NCBI GenBank assembly: GCA_030760725.1
Contig: JASWHV010000012.1
Span: forward strand, 47,523,652-47,587,651
Direction: 5' to 3'
DNA from: Neostapfia colusana
Lineage: Eukaryota > Streptophyta > Magnoliopsida > Poales > Poaceae
DNA: 64,000 nucleotides
Program-made: the position numbers and the translations under genes
Notes under the pieces: model-generated
The model's input: only the letters and a program-made list of their open reading frames with translations
The model's database searches: none
Told to the model about the DNA's origin: nothing
Shown here: positions 22,353 through 31,438 of the stretch, one piece after another
How the letters are laid out: each line of letters opens with the position of its first letter
How positions within the stretch are numbered: position 1 is the first letter of the stretch

Positions 22353-22684
22353 GCACTCGACTTCCCTTTTTGGTGTCTTGATGCCAAAGGGGGAGAAGAG
22401 TTAGAGTCAGGGGGAGGGTTAGCTCAGTTCTAGGGGGAGTGTCTATGTCTATGCGTCTGCTACTATATCTGAGATTGTCCATCCTTTTGCTACTTTATCT
22501 GATTTTTGCTATTATTGTACTCCGGGTGCTACTCTGTGCTTTTACGCCTTATCGTTTATTATTTGAGCCTTCGAGCCACTTGTGTTGCAATTTGTACCTG
22601 TTATATTTTTTTTTAGCATTATGTTTTAATTCAATTATATGCTCTACTCGTTGTGTTGTCATCAATCACCAAAAAGGGGGAGAT
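22353..22684 (+). other. Copia B 3' untranslated region with polypurine tracts
   Basis: It contains AAAGGGGGAGAAG near 22385, CAGGGGGAGGG near 22409 and TAGGGGGAGTG near 22432. The final AAAAAGGGGGAGAT (22671-22684) abuts the 3' LTR and is the likely plus-strand primer. Confidence 0.8.
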
Positions 22685-24140
22685 TGAAAGCATCTAGGCC
22701 CCCGTGAGATATGGTTTTGGTGATTAATGACAACCGTTCGTTATCACTAATGAGTTTGTGGATGCGAGGTTTCACATATATCACATCGACCGTTAATGAA
22801 CTATCTATTCACACCATCTACTGCTCATTGGATACAAATGGAGACCCCTCAACGATCTATTCTAAGGGGTCATTCGATATGAAGAACTCATACAAATCTA
22901 TTCTATCGAAATTGGCAACACAAGAAGCTTACACTTTACCGTAATATCATTTCAAACAAGTGTCAAAGAGGTCACTCAAGAAGATTCCAAAGGATCAATT
23001 CAAAATAACTCGAAGCAAACAAGTTGCATTCACCGGATCATTCGATGTCTTGCAAAATGACTACATCGGTCGAGTTTGAGTTGGCAGAAGAAAAAGACCT
23101 CAGATTCCAGTACTCATCGGATCATCCGATGTGAAGGAAGTGGCACATTGGTTGAGTTCACCCGAAGGTTGATATCTGAGTTATTATGAAGATATACACA
23201 CCGGACCATCCGATGAGGAAGTAAGTGTACATCGGTCAAATTCAACAGAGACAATATTTCTGACCCAATTCTGAAGATCAACTCACTGGATCATCCGATG
23301 ATAAATTGAAGTAACATCGGTCGATTAAAAGATCCAACGGTTATATCCAACGGTCACATCTGACACGTGACATCAGCTAATTTGGAATTCGACCGATGAT
23401 CATATAAAGGGGTGCATCGGAGGATCCGATGCTAACTGACAAAGTCTGCCCACTTTTCCAACGGCTATCTCGTGTGGGCTGGCTATAAATACCCCTCCAA
23501 CCGGCCATTTCGACTAGTCTTGATCTCTTGAGCCTCACTACACATTCTCAAGCATTCAAGACCAAGAGCTACCACTTCCACACTTCAAAACCTCTTGTAA
23601 TCCAACTATAGGTTATATCTAGCTAGAGAGAAGCTTGTGTGCGTCCATTCTTAGTGATTGGAATCTCTAGGCTAGTGAGAGAGAGTGTCTTGGTGACTTC
23701 TCTCACCTTGTAAACGTTGGAGGAAGAAAAGATCCCTCCGGAGCTTACCAAGGTGTTTGTGGAAGCCCGGAGAATCACCGTTGTACAAGGCTTGAGCTCC
23801 ACCTTGCCGGAGAGGGCGAACGGAGAAAGATAGTGGATTCCCTTGTCTTGGTGACTTGGGAGTGGCCATACCCTTTGGTGGGTGCCACAACGTGGACGTA
23901 GGAAGATTTTTATGATCTTACCGAACCACGGGAAAAATCGCCGTGTCTCCGAGTCTCCGCGGGAGTTTGCCTTTCTCTCATCACCCCTTACTATTACGCT
24001 TTTACTATTCCGCACTTAACTCTCTTACTTGCGTACTTAGTTTGCATAGGGAATTGGGCTTCAACCATTAAAGTTTTAAATTGCTCTAAAATTTAAAAAA
24101 GCCCAATTCACCCCCCCTCTTGGGCGTTTCGATCCTTACA
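22685..24140 (+). repeat. Copia B 3' LTR (1456 bp)
   Basis: Same ends as the 5' LTR. The differences I see are about nine substitutions and one extra C in the CACCCCCC run near 24115. Two of the substitutions hit the motif array (for example CATTCGATG near 23039). It is followed by the CCATG duplication. Confidence 0.95.
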
Positions 24141-25366
24141 CCATGATTTCAAACTTTATCAAATGGACGTCTTTTCTTAACGGACCTATCAAGGAGGAGA
24201 TGTACGTGGAGCAATCACCCGGTTTTGAAGATCAAGAGCACCCCGACTATGTGTTCAAACTACGTAAGGCTCTCTATGGCCTCAAACAAGCTCCTAGAGC
24301 TTGGTATGAGTGCCTTAGAGATTTTTTGATTGAAAATGACTTCAAAATTGAAAAAGCTGACTACACCTTGTTCACTAAATACTTTAATGATGATCTCTTC
24401 ATTTGCCAAATCTATGTTGACGATATTATATTTGGTTCAACTAACAAATCCTTTTGTCAAGAATTTAGCAAGATTATGATAGATAGATTCGAGATGTCCA
24501 TGATGGGAGAGTTGAGGTACTTCTTGGGATTCCATGTGAAGCAACAAAAGGACGGGACATTCATAAGCCAAACAAAGTACACTCAAGACATTATCAAGAA
24601 GTTTGGAATGGACAAATCAAAGCCCATAAAGACTCCCATGGCGACAAATGGACACTTGGATCTAAATGAAGACAGACCAAATGTGGATCAAAAGGTATAT
24701 CGTTCCATGATTGGCTCCTTACTCTATTTATGTGCATCTAGGCCTGATATCATGTTGAGTGTATGTTTGTGTGCAAAGTTTCAAGCCAATGCTAAGGAAT
24801 GTCATTTGACAACCGTTAAAAGGATCTTGAGATATTTAGTGCATACACCCAACCTAGGCCTTTGGTATCCCAAAGGTTCAAAATTCAATCTCATTGGATA
24901 CCCCGATGCAGATTATGCCAGATGCAAGGTAGATAGAAAAAGTACTTCTGGTACTTGCCAATTCCTAGGTAGATTCCTAGTTTCTTGGTCCTCCAAGAAA
25001 CAAAATTCAATTGCCCTATCCACATCCGAAGCGGAGTATGTTGCAGCCGAGAGTTGTTGTGCACAACTCCTTTGGATGCGACAAACTCTAAGGGATTACG
25101 GTTACAATATGAGCCGCATTCCACTCCTTTGTGACACTGAGAGTGCAATTAAAATTGCCCATAACCCTGTTGAGCACTCTAGAACCAAACACATAGATAT
25201 CCGACATCATTTTTTGAGAGATCACTCAATGAAAGGAGACATAGCCATTTCCCATGTCAACACTGAAAAACAACTAGCCGATATCTTTACCAAGCCACTT
25301 GATGAAAAACACTTTTGTGAGCTCCGAAATGAACTAAATATCCTTGATGCTCAAAACGTGGCTTGA
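24141..25366 (+). pseudogene. Copia C pol: rest of RT and RNase H
   Basis: After the CCATG duplication the sequence continues HDFKLYQMDV, then loses about 8 bases relative to the family (KSA missing), shifting frame near 24170. From there about 400 codons are open: EEMYVEQSPGFED, ALYGLKQAPRAWYE, catalytic YVDD near 24416, RKSTSGTCQFLG, and the end QLADIFTKPLDEKHF, with stop at 25364-25366. It is the 3' half of a SIRE-type polyprotein whose upstream part is cut off by other insertions at 11900. Confidence 0.93.
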
Positions 25367-25612
25367 AAACTTGCATACCTGTATGCCATCCTCAAAATCA
25401 TGCTAATTATGTTGAAAAATCATCTCTCTATTTTTTCTCCTAAAAACTATGTTAGTTAACTGATCTTGGTGAATCATGGTCATAGCTTGATTGTTGTATG
25501 TTTAATGATCATATTCATCAAGAATATCTATGTGCCTTTGTCCCTTATCCCTTAATAGGAACATTTGAATACATACATATATATGTTTTGTACACTTCTG
25601 TACAAGGGACCA
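25367..25612 (+). other. Copia C spacer after pol
   Basis: AT-rich sequence of about 250 bp with an alternating TA-rich stretch (ACATATATATG near 25575). No ORF or repeat is recognised. Confidence 0.5.
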
Positions 25613-25745
25613 CAAACTAGTCCGTGGTCACCCCGGACTAGTCCGCACTTGCAGACTAGTCCACACTCGGTCCGTTAGTCCGGACTAGTCTGATTTTCTC
25701 TCTGACCAGAAAACGGACTAGTCCGATATGGTCCGTACTAGTCCG
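25613..25745 (+). promoter_or_regulatory. Copia C internal CGGACTAGTCCG array upstream of ORF3
   Basis: Perfect 12-bp palindromes CGGACTAGTCCG lie at 25634 and 25714. Near matches start at 25613, 25652, 25681 and 25734. Spacings of about 20 and 33 bp recur. The linker TTTTCTCTCTGACCAGAAAA between 25681 and 25714 is also found between motifs in the LTR (28628-28648), so a composite unit, not just the palindrome, is shared. A pyrimidine-rich leader follows, suggesting a promoter for ORF3. Confidence 0.65.
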
Positions 25746-25972
25746 ATATTTCGACTCCATAACCCTAAGGCCGACTCAAACCTAATCTTCTTTATCCTCA
25801 CAACCCTTCCAACTCTCTCTCTCCTCACTCAAGTGCTCCCAAGGCGGATTTGCACGTTCTCCATCAAAACCACCCAAATTTCCGTGGGAATCGATCTCGA
25901 TTGCAAAGGGATCAAAGACCATGGACTAGTCCGCATCAAGAACACCTTCAACGCCTCGAATCGAAGGATTTG

Positions 25973-26320
25973 GTAAACTACTCTCTAAACCCTAGAACCT
26001 TCGATTTTCCTTGCTCTTGCTCAATTAGCTTAGATCCTCTAGTCAATATATGCTCTATTGATGTATTCCATGTACCCTAGATCATATTTGCATTGAATAA
26101 TCTCAAATTTTGACAAGTTAAGGCTTGAGCAGCATCATAACGGACTAGTCCGTTCATAGGGCGGACAAGTCTGGTACTCCGGACTAGTCCGACCCTGAAC
26201 ACCGGACAAGTCCGATATGCCCTGATTCAGGGATTTTGTCAGGGAATCCTAGCTTATGTCAATTCAATGCAATCCCTTGTCATCCTTGATTATTCATATC
26301 CTTTATATATTCCTTGTCAG
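25973..26320 (+). other. Candidate leader intron of copia C ORF3
   Basis: The donor context GATTTG|GTAAAC and the acceptor TTCCTTGTCAG|AAATC enclose 348 bp ending five bases before the ORF3 ATG at 26326. The segment is T-rich and contains four more motif copies (26141, 26162, 26180, 26203). Splicing is inferred from these signals only. Confidence 0.5.
26141..26214 (+). promoter_or_regulatory. Second CGGACTAGTCCG cluster before copia C ORF3
   Basis: Perfect palindromes at 26141-26152 and 26180-26191, and variants CGGACAAGTCTG (26162) and CGGACAAGTCCG (26203). Starts are about 18-23 bp apart, close to two helical turns. Confidence 0.65.
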
Positions 26321-26325
26321 AAATC

Positions 26326-27865
26326 ATGTCGGGATCGAATGAGAGTCTATCCAACTTTGAGGCCGAGATGGATCGAGATCAAGATGGGATATCTCGCTCC
26401 AACAAGCGACAAGAGCGTGCTGCCGAGCCTTCACTCACCCCACCTAGGGTGCGTCGAAAGGTTACAATCAAAAGACCTGCTTCAAAAGCAAATGTGGCTG
26501 GTTCTAGCTCGGCGGCTCAACACCAAACCAAGGGAAAGGGAAAGGGGCTTGCTTCCGGCCCGATTGGTCCCCTCAAGATGACAGCTCCAAGGAAGGGAAA
26601 TAGGGATCCCTCGGAGCAGAAGTTCAATGGCAAGGGGAGTGATGTGGCATGGAACCTGAGGAAGGTTGATGCCTATAGCTCTAGCGAAAAGGCAGCATAC
26701 AAAAGATTTTGGAGCAACTTTCACTCGGACTACTACAGTTCCATGTACCTCCAAATGAAGACTCTAGTGGTCCGCAGCCAATGGATCGACTGGACATATT
26801 TTGAGAAGAAGAGTTGTGAAGCCTTTGAGGAGGTTATAGAGGCTGCAGAGAGACACGGTCTTAAGGACTTGCTCTCCTTCAGATACAACTGGAATGATGA
26901 GATCATTGCCCAGTTCTATGCAACTTGCCACTTTGCCCGTCATGGAGAAGACAAAGTGACTTGGATGACACATGGATCCAAGTACACAATTTCCTACACA
27001 GAGTTTGCCAGACTGCTGCACCTTGAGGACACCGGCAATGATGAGATTGTGATTCACAATCTAGAAGTGGTGGAGAAGGACAAGATGGAGTTTCTCTATG
27101 ATAGTCGACTCCCATACAATCCGCCCTCAACCAAGAACATGAAGCCCTTCTTCATTGTTCTCAACAGAGTGCTCCGAAAGACCATTGCTCCAAAGGATGG
27201 AGATGTCGGGAGCGTCCAAGGTTATTTGAGAACCCTGATGAAAGTAATCAGCAGGAGGAGAAGATTTAATATCTTCGATTATATTTGGAATGACATGGTA
27301 AACATACCCTGCACACCAAACCGTTCCTGTGGCTATGCACCTTACTTGATGTTCATGATTGAAAGAGACAAGAAATGAGTTTGTGAAGGATGTGGAGCAC
27401 ACTGCTCTAAGGCCTCAGAAGCCTCCTCAAGCCTCTATTCCAGCTGCTCCCTCACCTAGATCACCTGAAGAACATCCAGAGAGAGCTCAAGAAGATGCAA
27501 GGCCTTCATTCAAGACTAGGGCCTCTCCACACAAAGGTTCCTCTAGTGGAGTTATGAAGTTTTTGGCTGCTATTTTCAGTTCTTGCCGCAAAACTGAGGT
27601 GAAGCTTCATAATATGAACAAGGCAAGAAAATAAGAAATGAGATACATGAAGGCCAATGTCAAAGAAATATGCCAAAAACTGGAGATTGAGCCCATTGGA
27701 TCCCCGGTCATCTCAGAGGACTCTGCATCTGATTTTACAGAGCTTCCTCCTCTCTCTCCATCAGAGCGTGCCTACTTTGACACGATGAGTGGTTCCTCTC
27801 CACCTCCTCCTCCTCCTCCTTAGCCTGATGATGAAGACGAAGAGAGGACCGACAGCGAGGAGTGA
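26326..27865 (+). pseudogene. Copia C ORF3 (SIRE-type third ORF), one frameshift and two stops
   Basis: The ATG at 26326 opens a frame that runs to 27378. The N terminus is rich in Arg/Lys with VRRKVTIKRPASKA and a KGKGKG run. The core includes WTYFEKKSCEAFEEVIEAA, EIIAQFYATCHF and SYTEFARLLHLED, aligning by pattern with copia B ORF3 (VFYATLYV, DLMGRLLGVE). Near 27360-27372 a deletion shifts frame. The rest (EFVKDVEHTALRPQ onward) continues to 27865 with a TAA at 27632-27634 and a TAG at 27821-27823. The C terminus is Ser/Pro-rich and acidic. As in B there is no obvious signal peptide, but this has not been tested computationally. It is probably not functional now; its role in the element is unknown. 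Confidence 0.82.
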
Positions 27866-28335
27866 GTTGGCGACGACAAGTAGATCCCTCCTCTCCTTTT
27901 TGGTGCCTTGATGCCAAAGGGGGAGAGATTGAGGGGGAGTCTTAGGTCGTAGGTCTTCCCTTTCTTGTCCTAGCTTAATAAATGAGCTTTTGTAAGACCT
28001 ATACTATCATTATGCTGTTGTAAGACTTATTCTACCATTATGCTTTTGTAAGACTTATGTTATCATTATGCTTTTTGTGAGATGACTATGTTATGCTTAT
28101 GACTAACGATGTATTTTAAAACTGTCATGATTATGCTCATTATGATATTCACATCAAAATTATTGCTCACACATGTAGTTTTGCACCCCACCATAAAGAG
28201 TGCACATATGTCTTATGTCCTCATTGCCTATTTTGTTCAAAACTCATATGTGCACACTTTATGAAAATCTGAACTTTTCTTATTATATTTGTGTGATCTC
28301 AATTGGTTGTCATCAATCACCAAAAAGGGGGAGAT
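27866..28335 (+). other. Copia C 3' untranslated region and polypurine tracts
   Basis: AT-rich, with AAAGGGGGAGAG near 27918, imperfect repeats of GTAAGACTTATN around 27990-28080, and the final AAAAAGGGGGAGAT directly before the LTR. The 20 bases before the final tract (GTCATCAATCACCAAAAAGG) are the same as in copia B, which supports close kinship. Confidence 0.75.
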
Positions 28336-29641
28336 TGAAAGTGCATCTAGGCATCCCTTGTGGGTTTTGGTTGATTTCTGACAAGCAAATGAGACCCTAA
28401 CAAAATTGTTGAGATGAGCGCAGGTTCTCAAAGAAACTAGGAAGAAAGCGCAAAAAGAAAAGAGAAGGAGGATCCAAATTGATAAGAGCTTAAAAGCTGA
28501 AAAGATTAGATCACTTAGTATAGAGTGTGTTGGCGAAACACACCCCAAGAGCTCAAGTGGAAGAAATCACACTAACTTCAAAAATTCAGCATGTGCGGAC
28601 TAGTCCGATATCAACCGGACTAGTCCGATTTTCTTTCTGACCACAAAACGGACTAGTCCGATATGGACCGGACTAGTCCGATATATCTCTGGGTAGACAT
28701 CGGACTAGTCCGCACTCCTAGTATCTCACAACACTTAGGGTTTTCTACACACCGCACACCGGACTAGTCCGGAGTCAACCACGGACTAGTCCGGACATCG
28801 CAAACCTTAACGTAACCATTGGAAACCCTACTATAAAAAGAGGTGTATGGCCATACAACATAACACTTCGACCCCCTGCGCCATCACACCTCCCAAGAGC
28901 CCACAATTCACATCTCTCCACACATTCTAACCCAAAAAGGATCAAATCTTTGGGGATTAGCAATTGATCAAAGGATAGACTTGTTCTACACATCTTGAGA
29001 TCTTGGGTTTGATCTCTCGCATACTCTTGTTTGTTAATTGTTCATCTGTTGAGTGTGTTTGGTTGTGTTCATTCATTGTAATTCTTGGGGAGCCCTCAAC
29101 TTGTGAGAAGGCCCCTTGAACGATTTATTTGCCCGTTGTGATTAATGGAAGAGAATCGGCCTCCGTGGCGATTCGACGAGGGTAGGGTTGGTGAAGACCC
29201 GTTCCTTAGTGGACTCCTCAACTGGGACGTAGATTTACTTCGTGGAATCGAACCTTGGGATAAATACTTGTCTCCTACTCTTGTTCATTCATTGTTCATC
29301 ATATTCTAGTGTTTAATTAATCTTGTGAAATTTACATTGAAGCATTGAAACCAAAGTTGATCTCTGTCATTCATTGTCTCACTTTTGCAATACATCTAAG
29401 TCAATTAATTTCCGCTGCATAGAGTACTAGAAGTGAACATATTGATCAATCTTGATTTTCTAGTCCATGCATATCGGACTAGTCCGCACAGTACCGGACT
29501 AGTCTGGTTTTTCTCTGAGTAGAAAACGGACTATTCCGCACTCTACCGGACTAGTCCGATTTCCCTGTATTTGATAAACCTACTAAGTGTTTCAGGAATC
29601 AACAAAGCGTCAAAAAGCCTATTCACCCCCTCTAGGCTACA
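28336..29641 (+). repeat. Copia C 3' LTR (1306 bp)
   Basis: It starts TGAAAGTGCATCTAGGC, close to copia B, and ends TTCACCCCCTCTAGGCTACA. It contains the CGGACTAGTCCG array and a TATA box. The sequence right after it (29642) is the Tat-type ORF, so copia C was inserted there. The second site-duplication copy is outside the window. Confidence 0.88.
28596..28840 (+). promoter_or_regulatory. Copia C U3 CGGACTAGTCCG array and TATA box
   Basis: Seven perfect palindromes start at 28596, 28616, 28649, 28669, 28701, 28760 and 28782. Spacings are 20, 33, 20, 32, 59 and 22 bp, mostly pairs about 20 bp apart. TATAAAAAG at 28832-28840 follows 39 bp after the last copy. A further group (29475, 29495 variant, 29527 variant, 29547) lies near the LTR end with spacing 20, 32, 20. 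Confidence 0.75.
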
Positions 29642-31438
29642 TTCAAGCTTTGTCTCGGCATCCGGCCCTGTGGTGCCTGCGCCAGCCCCAAGCGCACCCG
29701 AGGTTGAACCGAGGGGCGCGACTGGAGGCAGCGTGGCCGGTCTTGCATCCAAGCCCCCAGAGGGAGCTCCTGCAACTCCAGCGCCTCTGCCGTCGACGAA
29801 GAGGCCGGCTGCAGCCGGAAGTTCTGGTGGCTCCTGAGGCCCGGGCAAGCGTTTTCGAGCCGCTTCATGGAGCTTTGCCAGCCTCAGGTAGATCATCTGA
29901 GGCCAGCCTTTGCTGCTTTGCTGCTTTTGGCTATACTTTGAGGTTGTCTGCTGACCCCTGTTCTTTACATAGGGCTCCATCCGCAGGTGCTCCTGGGAGC
30001 ACTCCGGTGCCTGTGGTGTCCAGCGATCCGCCGGCGGCTTTTGGGACTGCTCCAGTCCATGGTGCGGACACTCCAGCTCCGGCGACGTCCACGCCGCTTG
30101 CCTCTTCTACAGATGTCTATCTGGCGGCCCCTAGTGTGGGGGACCCCAGCAAGGATCCTCCGTCAGTCCAGGCTCCTGGGCCTGGTTCCAGGTCTTCCGT
30201 GGCTGACGAGGCTCCGCCGACTCATGGCGACGAGCCTGCTCCTGCCGTCGACGAGGGCGCGTCCAGCTGCCACGGCCCCTACCCCGGAAGGTAGCACTCC
30301 CCAGCCAGAAGCTCACCCGCCTCCTTCCGAGGACCAAGCCGAAACTTCCCTGGGTCCCTGCGTCTTGGTGCCTACTCCGGCGGCCATCGACATCCCGGAG
30401 GACGATGCCAGGAGGCTCCGGCACACGTTGAGCGGGTCCCCTTGTCTGATGCCGTGGCCTTGGCTCAGGCATGCCTCCATCGAGTTCAGCTGGAGCTGGA
30501 CCAGGAGCGGGATGCCATCCAGCAGGAGGATGAGCGCCTCATTGGTTGGGAAACGTTGCTCAAGCTCCGGACCCAGGAGACGCAGAGGAGGTTGGAGACG
30601 AAGGAGGCTCGCTTGCGGGAGGAGCAGAAACTAACCAACTGGCAGCGGGACCTGGTTGATCAGCTGGACGAGCAGTCCAAGAAGCTCTGAGCAGAAGACA
30701 AGGAGGCCCACCAGGCGGCCAACGATCGCCTTGCAACCCTGTAGGAGCTACGTCTAGCATTGGCTCGTCGTGAGATAGCCGCAGGCAAGCACGAGCGCGA
30801 TCTAGCACAGAAGGAGGAGGAGACTTCGTCGCGCTTGCAGCAGGAGCAAGCCGAGCTGAAGTCTCGGGCTGACGACCTGGATCACCAGCAGGCCTCTCTG
30901 AACAAGGAGCGGGAGAGGCAGATGAAGGAGCGCCAGGACCACCTGGCTGCAGAGTCTGACGCTTCATTCCATGAGGAGGGACTGCAGCGCCGTACCCGTG
31001 AGCTTGATGCCCGGGAGGTGGCGCTGGCTGCCAGGGAGAGAAGGCTCTGTGAGAGCGATGTGGCAGTCTTGCTAGCAGCACGGGTGAGCTCCAGGAGCTC
31101 CGGGCCTCGTGGACGGCTAATGTCCAGCAAGTCCGGGACTTCCTGGGCCGCGCCGAGTCAGCACTGGTGCCCTTCGGCTTCACCCCGGTGCACGCCGGCG
31201 AGCCTTCACAGGAGATGATCCAAGTGCTCCCTGTGCTTGACTCTGCAGGCTTGAAGATGGCAGTGTTGGAAGACGTTCCCGTCGACCAGCTGGAGGCGGA
31301 GGGAAAGGCCTGGGCTAAGGAGGTGGCAACACATTTGTTGACTTGCTTCTGAAGTTGGGACCCTAGTGTATCTTTGGAGCTGGTCGTCCAAGGCCCTGTC
31401 GCTGCGAGGGAGGCGGCAGCTCGGTCTAGGGTCGAAGA
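29642..31438 (+). pseudogene. Tat-type gypsy additional ORF (antisense to pol), coiled-coil protein remnant
   Basis: Pro/Ala-rich N-terminal exons are followed by a Glu/Gln/Arg-rich coiled-coil region (LELDQERDAIQQEDERL, EAREVAL-type heptads) and a conserved end (RDFLGRAESALVPFGFTPV, VLDSAGLKMAVLEDV, VATHLLTCF). An 85-bp intron with GT at 29888 and AG at 29972 joins FASL to RAPSAGAPG in a consistent frame. Lesions: TGA at 29835-29837 and about 30690, TAG near 30743, and frame changes near 30280, 30430 and 31080. The frame continues after the solo LTR at 35382 (VEDLGALVTERFKCG) to about 35502. It lies opposite in direction to the Tat pol tail at 45436-45875, as known for additional ORFs in Tat-lineage elements. 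Function unknown. Confidence 0.72.
29888..29972 (+). other. Candidate intron in the Tat additional ORF
   Basis: CTCAG|GTAGAT to TTTACATAG|GGCTCC, 85 bp. Removing it changes frame by one and joins two segments in the family-like frame. The unspliced reading contains stops. Supported by sequence signals only. Confidence 0.6.

Larger units (their letters stand above)
11972..24140 (+). mobile_element. Copia B: near-intact SIRE/Maximus-type Ty1/copia element, 12.17 kb
   Basis: The element has perfect TSD CCATG on both sides, LTRs of 1455 and 1456 bp, and an initiator-Met primer site. It then has gag, pol in copia order (protease, integrase, RT, RNase H), a 702-codon third ORF between pol and the 3' LTR, and several GGGGGAG tracts. 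By eye the LTRs differ at about 9 positions plus one C in a C-run (about 0.6 percent), so insertion is recent, roughly a quarter of a million years at the usual grass rate. gag and ORF3 are open. pol is broken only by two one-base G losses, so this is either a very recently disabled copy or an active one with consensus errors. Confidence 0.95.

Noticed and set aside
28596..28793. Regularly spaced palindromes that superficially resemble a CRISPR array
   Set aside because: Units are short 12-bp palindromes with non-unique, themselves repeated linkers inside a plant LTR. There are no Cas genes and this is a eukaryotic context.
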